Assembly: GCA_025356335.1 (NCBI GenBank)
Contig: JANXUF010000143.1
Span: forward strand, 1-37,298
Reading direction: 5' to 3'
Source: Actinomycetes bacterium
GTDB taxonomy: Bacteria > Actinomycetota > Acidimicrobiia > Acidimicrobiales > Ilumatobacteraceae
DNA: 37,298 nucleotides
Part shown: in pieces, positions 15,825 through 23,153 of the stretch
How the letters are laid out: every line of letters starts with the position of its first letter
Numbering within the stretch: the first letter of the stretch is position 1
Notes under the pieces: model-generated
Databases searched by the model: none
What the model saw: the letters and a program-made list of their open reading frames with translations, nothing else
Told to the model about the DNA's origin: nothing
Made by a program: the position numbers and the translations under genes

Positions 15825-15893
15825 CGGAGCGGTGGCGGTCGCGGTCGCCCAGCCGAACCGTCGTCACGTCAACGATCGCCACGGGTCATACGT

Positions 15894-16583
15894 TCAGCGC
15901 CGGCGGCGTGCATCCACACGGCGGGTCAATTCGACACGGACTCCCTGCACGTCTGGGAGACGAACTGTCGTTGCCGTGCCGTCGTCGTGCTGATCGATGA
16001 ACAGATCGTGGAACTCCACCGCCAGTACGGCCAACTGGGTGGTGTTGGTCGGGAGACCGATCTCCTCGAGCATTTCGACGTGATCCCTCAGGAACGAGCC
16101 GGCCGCAGTCACCGCGTGGTGCAGCGTCTCGTCGCCCGTTGACGGATACTGGAACCGCCAGCGCTGCGCCTGAGCGGCGATCAGTCGTTTGTCAGGTTCG
16201 TCGATCTTCAACCCAGCGGCCGGAAAGATCCTGCAGTCGTACGTTCGGCACGTCATCGGACGATGCGCGTAGATCGAGCACTCGAAGTCGATGAGCATCG
16301 GGCAATGGCCACGTTCGTTGTACGGCATCAGTACGTGTCCCTCTGGAAGCCGCGGTGCCGGGAAGAGCAGCGCCTTGGGAATGTGCGCCAACGTCTCCGT
16401 CTCATCGGGTGTGATGTGGATGAACTGCGATGACGTGCAGCACGCCGTGCAGGTTCCGCACGGAACATCAGCGCCGTGATCGCCATCGATCGATTCGCGC
16501 ATCTGCGTGACCCATGTCCCGAACGCTCCCGCTTCGAGGTCCCCTCCCCCACCGACCTCGCCATCCGTCACGCCCCTGCCCAC
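15894..16583 (-). CDS. YkgJ-family cysteine-cluster protein
   Basis: This is a protein of about 229 residues with the cysteine pattern of the YkgJ/UPF0153 zinc- or iron-chelating domain: CGTCTACC near residue 42, then GHCPML, FECSIYAHRP, TCRTYDCRIFP. The metal and function are unproven for the family. An in-frame GTG at 16592 would add three residues, but TAGCGT lies exactly 7 nt before the GTG at 16583, matching the leaderless starts elsewhere, so I choose 16583. It converges with the zinc-ribbon gene, leaving a 69-bp gap without a clear terminator. Confidence 0.83.
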   Translation of the reverse strand: MGRGVTDGEVGGGGDLEAGAFGTWVTQMRESIDGDHGADVPCGTCTACCTSSQFIHITPDETETLAHIPKALLFPAPRLPEGHVLMPYNERGHCPMLIDFECSIYAHRPMTCRTYDCRIFPAAGLKIDEPDKRLIAAQAQRWRFQYPSTGDETLHHAVTAAGSFLRDHVEMLEEIGLPTNTTQLAVLAVEFHDLFIDQHDDGTATTVRLPDVQGVRVELTRRVDARRRR

Positions 16584-16590
16584 GTAGCTC

Positions 16591-16596
16591 ACGCTA
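16591..16596 (-). promoter_or_regulatory. Putative leaderless -10 box of the YkgJ-like gene
   Basis: TAGCGT on the minus strand is followed by 7 nt and GTG at 16583. It overlaps the alternative GTG at 16592, making that upstream start unlikely. Confidence 0.4.
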
Positions 16597-16760
16597 CCCT
16601 CGCAGCAGACAGCACGGCCTGATCGTCGTCAGGGGTCCCGAGGAGCGGCATTCTCGTTTCGCCAACGCGCCCTGCAAGGCAATCGCTCGTTTGCCCGATC
16701 CGTCCGGCGTGCTGTTGCTCGCCGGCGTTATCGACCTCGTCGCCTGGACGTTCGTTCGAC

Positions 16761-16843
16761 AGCGGGCGAGGCGAGCAGCCGGCGAGGCGAGCAGCGGGCG
16801 AGCCGGGCAGCGGGCGAGCCGGGCAGCGGGCGAGCCGGGCAGC
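16761..16843. repeat. 16-bp GC-rich tandem repeat
   Basis: Five 16-bp units begin at 16761, 16777, 16793, 16809 and 16825, with a 3-bp remnant. The last three are identical (AGCGGGCGAGCCGGGC); the first two differ at three or four positions (GGCGAGC instead of GCCGGGC), suggesting successive duplication. The array is in a 273-bp intergenic gap between two minus-strand genes. No gene is supported in the rest of the gap (16584-16865). Confidence 0.92.
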
Positions 16844-16865
16844 TTGACGGGCGTGCGCAGGCGGC

Positions 16866-17090
16866 TCATACTTCCAGCGTGAAACTCGGCCCAGGTTTGT
16901 CCTTCAGTTGGAAACGGGCGGTCGGCGTCACGAGTGCAAAGCGCCGCATCGCCAAGAAGACGGGCATCCCGACAACGCGCGCCGGCCGGCGCTCGAAGTT
17001 CGGCCGGATCTTCGGCATCAAGTAGCGGCAGCTCGGAGGCAGCTCTTCGATGCGCGGTTTGTACGACGTCGATCCGAGGCAGGCGATCAG
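16866..17090 (-). CDS. Unrecognised small protein or gene remnant
   Basis: About 74 codons (LIACLGSTSYKPRIEELPPS, then SCRYLMPKIRPNFERRP, MPVFLAMRRFALVTPTARF, ending in PGPSFTLEV) look like real protein rather than antisense noise. I do not know the family. There is no ATG/GTG/TTG at the right place: the sequence seems to begin at a CTG overlapping the stop of the preceding gene as CTGA, or it is the 3' part of a gene whose 5' part has been lost or frameshifted. An internal ATG at 17018 would give a 50-residue protein. Coordinates on the 5' side are uncertain. Confidence 0.4.
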   Translation of the reverse strand: MIACLGSTSYKPRIEELPPSCRYLMPKIRPNFERRPARVVGMPVFLAMRRFALVTPTARFQLKDKPGPSFTLEV

Positions 17091-17626
17091 GTCCTGGTGC
17101 GTGCGTTGCCCATTCGCACGATGCTGAAGTCCCAGGAGTCGCTGACGGCGAGGTCGTGAAGTGGCCAGAGCGATGGCACCACCCGCAGTTCGATACCGGC
17201 CATGACGTGGGCGTCGAGTAGATCGCCAACCGCTTGCATGGCGGTCGGTTCGACCGTCGACGTGGTGATCCACTGCCCGTTGGCGTCGATCCAGCGCTCG
17301 AACGCGCTGGAGTCGAATGCGTACCGGTACAACGTCGTCGTACGCAACGTCGCCAGCCAGTCGAGTTCGATCGCGTGGATCCGATCAGCGACCGAACAGA
17401 AAGCTGCTCGGAACACACCGCGCTCGGCGTCGGTGCGCGTCCACGCAGTCACCCGTGGGCAGTCTCTGGGGAACCAGTACAGCGGAGCGTGCTGTTCGTC
17501 GATGGCCCAGACGGCCGGCGAATGCGTCGGGTTCGTAGGTGGCACATGGGGAACGAACTGCTGGATCGTCGGATCCTCGCTGAAATGGAACAGGGTCGAG
17601 GGGCGCAACTGCACTCGTTCAGACAT
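17087..17626 (-). CDS. DUF6886-like hypothetical protein
   Basis: The 179-residue protein contains LFHFSEDPTIQQFVPHVPP near residue 12, VWAIDEQHAPLYWFPRDCPR, then a beta-rich middle (HAIELDWLATLRTTTLYRY) and the end PLHDLAVSDSWDFSIVRMGN. This matches my memory of the DUF6886 family, whose function is unknown. The ATG at 17626 is preferred over upstream in-frame codons because similarity begins just after it, and TACACT lies 9 nt upstream. The start of the unrecognised downstream reading frame overlaps its stop. Confidence 0.72.
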   Translation of the reverse strand: MSERVQLRPSTLFHFSEDPTIQQFVPHVPPTNPTHSPAVWAIDEQHAPLYWFPRDCPRVTAWTRTDAERGVFRAAFCSVADRIHAIELDWLATLRTTTLYRYAFDSSAFERWIDANGQWITTSTVEPTAMQAVGDLLDAHVMAGIELRVVPSLWPLHDLAVSDSWDFSIVRMGNARTRT

Positions 17627-17795
17627 GCGACCGGCAGTGTAAGGCCCGCATCGCGCGGAGTGCATCAACGTCCGTCGCCAGCCTGCTCTCGACCGGGCCA
17701 GGCCCTCGGGAAGGTCCTGCGCCGTCGGATCGGTCGACACGGCGGCGAACGACGCTGACCGCGCACCGGCGTGATCGCGAGTGGCAGCCGCAGTG

Positions 17796-18989
17796 CTACG
17801 GCAAGGCGTTTGCCGGCAGGAGTGCGGGGTCGAACAGGGCAATGAAATCCTTCGACGAACCGGTCAAATATCTGTCGAGGTGCGACATTCTCGGATCAAG
17901 CCCGACACCGGCTGATGTCGGCCCAGATCGATTGATGGTGACGAACTGCGGCCAGGAACCGTTGATATCGAGCTCCATCGCTCTCTCACAGCCTGCCGTC
18001 ACGAGCGCAGCCGCGAGGCCTTCGATATCAACGGGGCCGACGACCGCGTACATCAACCGGGCATCACGTCGAAGACACAGCGCCGAACGAAGATCACGAA
18101 CGACCCCTCCGAAGTCGTCGCCCCAATAGATGTGGGCAACGCCGGGCTCCGAAGCAACGCTCACCACCTCGTGGCCCCCGTCGACAATCAACGGCAGGTT
18201 CTGGCGCAGTGATGTCCATGACCCGTCGTTGGTGAGATCCTTGCCGTAAACCCCGATGGTCATCCAGCCATCGGCACGTATGGCCAGTGTCGCCTCGCCG
18301 TCGAGCAACGGTTTGATCTCGCGTCCCTCGGCGAAATAGCCGCCGCGGATGTGTTTGAACTTGAACCCACCGTTGAAGGCAGCGACGAGCGCCGGCTCGG
18401 CCGCGCCGGACACCCGCGACCCGTTGACCCATGGACCGCCGCCGGGAAGCTGGGTCCCGTTGAACAACGCTGCATGGAGTCCGGTTGGATCGAAAACCGC
18501 GTAGCTGGCGACGACCTCGGGATGATCGATGATCGGCCGCTGAGTCGTTCCCCATATGACGTGCCCGGCACCGGTCGAAGCAAGGACCCTCCACCCCTCC
18601 GCACCGGGCGGCGATTCCGAACTCGCCAACGACGTGCTGCCGGGCGCAGCGAGCGCCGGATCGGTCGATGCGACGCTCGTAGTCGTTGGTTCGATCTTCG
18701 GGCCCGCAGTAGTGGATACCTGATCTGGTGTGGAGCCGAGCATGGAGTCGGGCGGGGACAGCGGAACCGTCGAGGCCGATGTGGTCCGGGGTATCGATAT
18801 CTCCGCTGACGTCGTCGGAGTGCCGGCGGGCACCGGCGTTGTTTTCTGAATGCTCGTCGCCGACGGCGCATCCGAACGAGCACTCGAAGTGCTGCAGCCA
18901 AGACACAGCCCGATCAACAACATCGCGACCGCGACATTGAAAGCAGCCGCATGTCGCAGCGGTACACAGTGATGTCGCGGTCCTGCCAC
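17796..18989 (-). CDS. Lipoprotein with NAGPA-like phosphodiester glycosidase domain
   Basis: The 397-residue protein has an N-terminal hydrophobic segment (17-31) ending in LGC (C32, loose lipobox), a Ser/Thr/Pro-rich linker (33-130) as in cell-wall-spanning actinobacterial lipoproteins, and a domain of about 265 residues. That domain has VAAFNGGFKF (N206), GGYFAEGREIKPLLDGEATL, DGWMTIGVYG, LPLIVDGG and AMELDINGSWPQF, characteristic of the NAGPA-like (DUF2233) family that hydrolyses phosphodiester-linked sugars. The substrate is unknown. GTG 18989 is the start; TACGAT lies 6 nt upstream, consistent with a leaderless message. The 169 bp downstream (17627-17795) contain nothing I can identify. 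Confidence 0.82.
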   Translation of the reverse strand: MAGPRHHCVPLRHAAAFNVAVAMLLIGLCLGCSTSSARSDAPSATSIQKTTPVPAGTPTTSAEISIPRTTSASTVPLSPPDSMLGSTPDQVSTTAGPKIEPTTTSVASTDPALAAPGSTSLASSESPPGAEGWRVLASTGAGHVIWGTTQRPIIDHPEVVASYAVFDPTGLHAALFNGTQLPGGGPWVNGSRVSGAAEPALVAAFNGGFKFKHIRGGYFAEGREIKPLLDGEATLAIRADGWMTIGVYGKDLTNDGSWTSLRQNLPLIVDGGHEVVSVASEPGVAHIYWGDDFGGVVRDLRSALCLRRDARLMYAVVGPVDIEGLAAALVTAGCERAMELDINGSWPQFVTINRSGPTSAGVGLDPRMSHLDRYLTGSSKDFIALFDPALLPANALP

Positions 18990-18995
18990 AGAACG

Positions 18996-19001
18996 ATCGT
19001 A
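18996..19001 (-). promoter_or_regulatory. Putative leaderless -10 box of the NAGPA-like gene
   Basis: TACGAT on the minus strand, 6 nt before GTG 18989, in the 181-bp divergent gap with the phosphatase-family gene. Confidence 0.4.
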
Positions 19002-19170
19002 CGTTCAGTGCAGCGTCGATGGCGGGCAGCAGTACAGCCGCAAAATTCGCCGATGTCGATTGTTCGTTCGGGGTTCAGCTGTCGGTCGTGAGGGCGTTAC
19101 CGGGATGTCATGTTCGTGGCGGACACTGCGTCCGGCGTTCGGGGTCGCCGGACCGCGTACTGGAGGAACG

Positions 19171-20907
19171 ATGTTCAACCAACACTTGCGAATTGTCGGG
19201 GCTGTTGCGCTCGTCGGGTTGGCTGCCGGGGCGACTGGTGTGGCGACGGCCGCCCGCGCTGATGACCCGAATGCGCGTCGCTCGAGGGCCGAGCATGTGT
19301 TGCTGCTCTCGGTCGACGGGATGCACCAGTCTGACCTTGGGTGGTATGTCTCCAGCCATCGCACGTCAGCGCTCGCCAAGCTGGTCCGTTCAGGAGTGTC
19401 GTTCACCAAAGCGCAAACACCGGTGCCGTCGGACTCGTTCCCCGGATTGATTGCCCAGGTGACCGGCGGCAACCCGTCCAGCACCGGCGTGTACTACGAC
19501 GATTCGTGGAACAGGAGCATGTTTCCGGCCGGGACGACGGACTGTTCTACGGCGACAGCGGGTGCCGAGGTGACCTACTTCGAGCAAGCGGACAAGAATC
19601 CTCACAGCCTCGACGCTGGACAAGGACTCGCTGGTCTTCCGGGCAGCATCTTGTCGATGACATCGCATCCGACGTCGTTGATCGATCCTGCGCAATTGCC
19701 GGTCGACCCGGCGAGCTGCCAGCCGGTGTATCCGCATTCGTACCTGCAGGTCAACACGATCTTCGAAGTGGCCCGTGCCGCCGGAATGCGCACAGCCTGG
19801 TCGGACAAGCATCCGGCCTACGAAATTCTCAACGGCCCGTCGGGTACCGGTGTGCAGGACTTGTTCACCCCGGAGATCAACAGCGACGCGCCGACAGCCG
19901 GGGCGAGCATCGATTGGACCAAAGACAACGCCCTCACCCAGCAGTACGACGGTTACAAGGTGCAGGCTGTCATCAACGAGATCCGCGGTTTCGACCACAG
20001 TGGCTCTGTGAGCGTGGGAACGCCAGCATTGTTCGGGATGAATTTTCAGTCGGTGTCGACGGCGGAGAAGCTGCCGAAATCGGGCGGTCAGCCTGGAGGG
20101 TACCTCGCTGATGGTGTCACCCCTGGCCCGGTGCTGAGCGCCGCACTCGACTTCGTCAACGGCGAAGTAGGCGCGATGCAGGCCGCGATCCACACCGCCG
20201 GCCTGGACGACAGCACCGTGATCGTTCTGGCGGCCAAGCATGGGCAGTCACCGACGGAGCCCTCTGCGCTGACGCGAATCCCTGACGGTCCGATCCTGTC
20301 GGCGTTGGATTCGGCGTGGAACACTGCCAAACACGTGACCAGCGGCCTTGTCGCTTTGTCTGCCGATGATGACGGTATGCAGATATGGCTGAAAGATCAT
20401 TCCGACGAGGCAGCCGCGTTCGCCCGGAGCTTCCTGCTCACCTACAACGGCACCGGCAACGACATCAACGCCAGCCCGAAAGCGTTCACCGCCTCGGGCC
20501 TCACGACCGTCTTCGCTGGCCAAGCAGCCGCCGACTACTACCACGTGCAGCGCGGTGACGTCCGAGTACCCGACGTCGTCGGTATCGCCCAGCATGGTGT
20601 CGTCTACACCGGCCGCAAAGGAAAAATCGCTGAACACGGAGGCGCCGATCCGCAGGACCGCAACGTCCCCCTCGTCGTGTCCGGTAACCCACTCCGACGC
20701 CACGGGACCTCGTCGGACAAGGTCGAGACAACCCAAATCGCCCCGACCATCTTGAACTTGCTCGGCCTGAACCCGAACTCCTTGCGAGCCGTTGAGATCG
20801 AGCACACCAGAACCCTCGATCTCGACCGAGGTGATGGGAGCGACCAGAACGGCACTGTCGATCAGAACCAGAGCGCAAACAGCGACCAGGCGAACCCCGG
20901 CGGCTGA
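19171..20907 (+). CDS. Secreted alkaline-phosphatase-superfamily protein (type I phosphodiesterase/nucleotide pyrophosphatase-like)
   Basis: The 578-residue protein has a clear Sec signal (residues 1-30, cleavage likely after ARA). The fold starts HVLLLSVDGMHQSDL (D49 first metal ligand), followed by the nucleophile region TPVPSDSFPGLIAQVTGG (S87 or S89), VIVLAAKHGQSP and IAEHGGADPQDRNVPLVV with metal-binding Asp/His candidates, and APTILNLLGL near the end. It hydrolyses phosphate mono- or diesters outside the membrane; the substrate is unknown. The C-terminal about 30 residues are Asp/Gln/Asn-rich. GGAGGA 4 nt before ATG 19171 sets the start; an upstream in-frame ATG lacks signal-peptide character. 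A hairpin spans its stop codon. Confidence 0.87.
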   Translation: MFNQHLRIVGAVALVGLAAGATGVATAARADDPNARRSRAEHVLLLSVDGMHQSDLGWYVSSHRTSALAKLVRSGVSFTKAQTPVPSDSFPGLIAQVTGGNPSSTGVYYDDSWNRSMFPAGTTDCSTATAGAEVTYFEQADKNPHSLDAGQGLAGLPGSILSMTSHPTSLIDPAQLPVDPASCQPVYPHSYLQVNTIFEVARAAGMRTAWSDKHPAYEILNGPSGTGVQDLFTPEINSDAPTAGASIDWTKDNALTQQYDGYKVQAVINEIRGFDHSGSVSVGTPALFGMNFQSVSTAEKLPKSGGQPGGYLADGVTPGPVLSAALDFVNGEVGAMQAAIHTAGLDDSTVIVLAAKHGQSPTEPSALTRIPDGPILSALDSAWNTAKHVTSGLVALSADDDGMQIWLKDHSDEAAAFARSFLLTYNGTGNDINASPKAFTASGLTTVFAGQAAADYYHVQRGDVRVPDVVGIAQHGVVYTGRKGKIAEHGGADPQDRNVPLVVSGNPLRRHGTSSDKVETTQIAPTILNLLGLNPNSLRAVEIEHTRTLDLDRGDGSDQNGTVDQNQSANSDQANPGG

Positions 20908-20920
20908 ACCCGCCAGGGTT
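20893..20920 (+). terminator. Stem-loop over the stop codon of the phosphatase-family gene
   Basis: AACCC/GGGTT and GGCGG/CCGCC pair around a single C-A mismatch, giving a 10-bp interrupted stem and a 6-nt loop that includes the stop codon. There is no T tract, so it is a weak intrinsic terminator or a 3'-end stabiliser. The following 246 bp up to the ABC gene show no gene. Confidence 0.45.
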
Positions 20921-21166
20921 TGAGCACGACGGTCTGTGGTGGGGACCGTCGGAGCGCCTGCTTCGCCGCACGGCGCTCACTTCGTGCTGATCACGGTGCT
21001 CTCCGACGAAATCGTCGACCACGATGATTCGTGCTCATGTCGTGGAGCGCTTCGGACTCCTCGTGACGTCGTCGCAGTCAGGTGATAATCAGTTGAGAAG
21101 GCGCTGACCCGGCGATCTTGGCACCCGCTCGAACACTACGGTCGGTCGCGACAAGGGAGAACCGTC

Positions 21167-22084
21167 GTGATCGATGCTCGTGGACTGGTCAAGGAATACG
21201 GCGCCAAGCTTGCCGTCGATGATCTGTCGTTCCAGGTGCAGCCGGGGATCGTCACGGGATTCCTCGGGCCGAACGGCGCCGGAAAATCGACGACGATGCG
21301 CATGATCATCGGCCTCGACGCACCGACGAACGGCACCGTGACCGTCAACGGAAAAGCGTACGGCGCTCATACGGCGCCGCTGCACGAAGTCGGCGCACTG
21401 CTCGAGGCACGGTCGGTCCACACTGGCCGATCGGCAAGAAATCATCTGCTCGCCCTCGCTGCGACCACCGGCGTCGGAACCCGGCGGGTGGATCAGCTGC
21501 TCGATCTCGTCGGCCTCACCGATGTTGCTTCGAAACGTGTCGGGGGATTCTCGCTGGGGATGGGCCAACGGCTCGGTATCGCAGCTGCGCTGCTCGGCGA
21601 TCCGGCGACGCTGATTCTCGACGAGCCGGTCAACGGACTCGACCCCGAAGGCATCGTGTGGATCCGCAACCTGTTGAAAGCGCTGGCACGGGAGGGCCGA
21701 ACGGTATTGGTGTCCTCGCACCTGATGTCCGAAATGGCACTCACCGCTGATCACCTCATCGTCATCGGCCGAGGCCGGTTGATCGCCGACGTCTCGGTCG
21801 CAGAATTCACTCATCGAGCGTCGTCCGACCTCGTCCATCTCCGATCTCCCGAATCGGAACGACTGCGGACGCTGCTCGTCGGACCGGGCGTCCACGTCAC
21901 ATCGCTGTCGGCTGACCGACTCGAAGTGCTCGGCATGTTGAGTGACCGGATCGGCGATATCGCCGCCGCCCACTCGATTGCGCTTCACGAGCTCGTCCCG
22001 CAGCAAGCCTCCCTCGAGCAAGCGTTCATGGAACTCACCCGTGACTCGCTCGAGTACCAGAGCACCACGAAGGCACCCTCATGA
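21167..22084 (+). CDS. ABC transporter ATP-binding protein (DRA/CcmA-type exporter)
   Basis: The 305-residue ATPase has Walker A GPNGAGKST (about 35-43), signature FSLGMGQRLGIA, Walker B LILDEPVNGLDPEG and the switch His in SSHLM. The C-terminal extension of about 90 residues ending SLEQAFMELT is typical of two-gene exporters of the antibiotic/bacitracin-resistance class. The start is GTG with AGGGAG upstream. It overlaps the permease gene by 4 bp (ATGA), so the two form a complete exporter half-set that would dimerise. The substrate is unknown. Confidence 0.93.
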   Translation: MIDARGLVKEYGAKLAVDDLSFQVQPGIVTGFLGPNGAGKSTTMRMIIGLDAPTNGTVTVNGKAYGAHTAPLHEVGALLEARSVHTGRSARNHLLALAATTGVGTRRVDQLLDLVGLTDVASKRVGGFSLGMGQRLGIAAALLGDPATLILDEPVNGLDPEGIVWIRNLLKALAREGRTVLVSSHLMSEMALTADHLIVIGRGRLIADVSVAEFTHRASSDLVHLRSPESERLRTLLVGPGVHVTSLSADRLEVLGMLSDRIGDIAAAHSIALHELVPQQASLEQAFMELTRDSLEYQSTTKAPS

Positions 22085-22944
22085 CCTCCACCATCGTCCC
22101 GCCGACCGGCCCTGCCGATGCCGGCCTGAGCATTCCCGAGATGACCACCGACGAGGCGGCACGCCTCCGGGTCACCCAAGCGCGAGTCATCCGCTCGGAG
22201 TGGCTCAAGATGCGGACACTGCGATCGTCGTGGTTGACGTTGAGTCTGGCTGTCGCCTCGATTGCCGGAGTCGGCATCGTGATCGCCTGGTCGACGGCAA
22301 ACGACTGGAACAACATGAGACCTCGGGAGAAAGCACATTTCAACCCGCTCGCCGACCCGCTCGCCGGCTTCAACCTCGCCCAATTGGCAATCGGCGTACT
22401 CGGCGTACTCCTCGTCGCCGGCGAATACTCGACAGGGATGATTCGAGCATCACTCGGCGCAGTCCCCAAACGGCTTCCCGTGCTGTGGGCCAAACTCGGT
22501 GTGTTCACGACGATCACCCTCGTCACGATGCTGCCGACGGCCGTCATCACGTTCTTCATCAGCCAACGCCTGCTGTCATCCCGACACATCCAAACGACAT
22601 GGTCGACGCCGACAGTCGCCAGGACGGTCATCGGAATCGGGCTCTACCTCACCGTGGCCGCAGCGCTCGGCATCGCCCTCGGAGCAATCCTCCGCAACGT
22701 CGCGGGCGCGATCGCAGCACTCGTCGGTGTCCTCCTCGTCGTCCCCGTCGTGGCGTCTGCACTCCCGCAGACCTGGGGCGATCGCATCAACAAATGGCTG
22801 CCAAGCAACGCCGGTCAGGCCCTCCTCTCCGTCAGCTCCGACAACACGACGCTCTCACCATGGCGCGGGTTCGCAGTCTTCTGCGGCTACGCGGTCCTGG
22901 CGCTCACCGCTGCGGCAATCCTGCTCAAGCGCCGCGACGCCTGA
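22081..22944 (+). CDS. ABC-2 type exporter permease
   Basis: The 287-residue protein has a cytoplasmic N-terminus containing RSEWLKMRTLRSSW (38-51), characteristic of ABC-2 permeases, and about six membrane segments (around 50-70, 98-113, 139-161, 183-200, 203-223 and 258-283). VAGEYSTGMIRASL (112-125) between TM2 and TM3 is the conserved coupling region of this permease type. It pairs with the upstream ATPase, with which it overlaps by 4 bp. Confidence 0.9.
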   Translation: MTSTIVPPTGPADAGLSIPEMTTDEAARLRVTQARVIRSEWLKMRTLRSSWLTLSLAVASIAGVGIVIAWSTANDWNNMRPREKAHFNPLADPLAGFNLAQLAIGVLGVLLVAGEYSTGMIRASLGAVPKRLPVLWAKLGVFTTITLVTMLPTAVITFFISQRLLSSRHIQTTWSTPTVARTVIGIGLYLTVAAALGIALGAILRNVAGAIAALVGVLLVVPVVASALPQTWGDRINKWLPSNAGQALLSVSSDNTTLSPWRGFAVFCGYAVLALTAAAILLKRRDA

Positions 22945-23028
22945 CACCGACCCCTCGCCTTCGCGTTCGCGTTGAACGCCGCACGACGCCGGGCCGGCCG
23001 GCAGATCGCTGGTCGGTTGCACGGCACC

Positions 23029-23060
23029 GAGATGAGGTCTGCAGGAGATGAGGTCCGCGG
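23029..23060. repeat. Two 16-bp direct repeats upstream of the COG4705-like gene
   Basis: GAGATGAGGTCTGCAG (23029-23044) and GAGATGAGGTCCGCGG (23045-23060) are adjacent and match at 14 of 16 positions. They lie about 95 bp upstream of the membrane-protein start and could be a direct-repeat activator or repressor site. This is the only notable structure in the 209-bp gap. Confidence 0.5.
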
Positions 23061-23153
23061 GGCATCATATTTTGCCGTCCGTTAGCTCGATTGATGGAAA
23101 CGTCTAGCCCTCTGCTCGTCATGCTGCAGGCTCCCGTCGACCAAGGAGTACGA

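Noticed and set aside
16761..16843. CRISPR-like or REP element
   Set aside because: The units abut without spacers and lack dyad symmetry; it is a simple tandem repeat.
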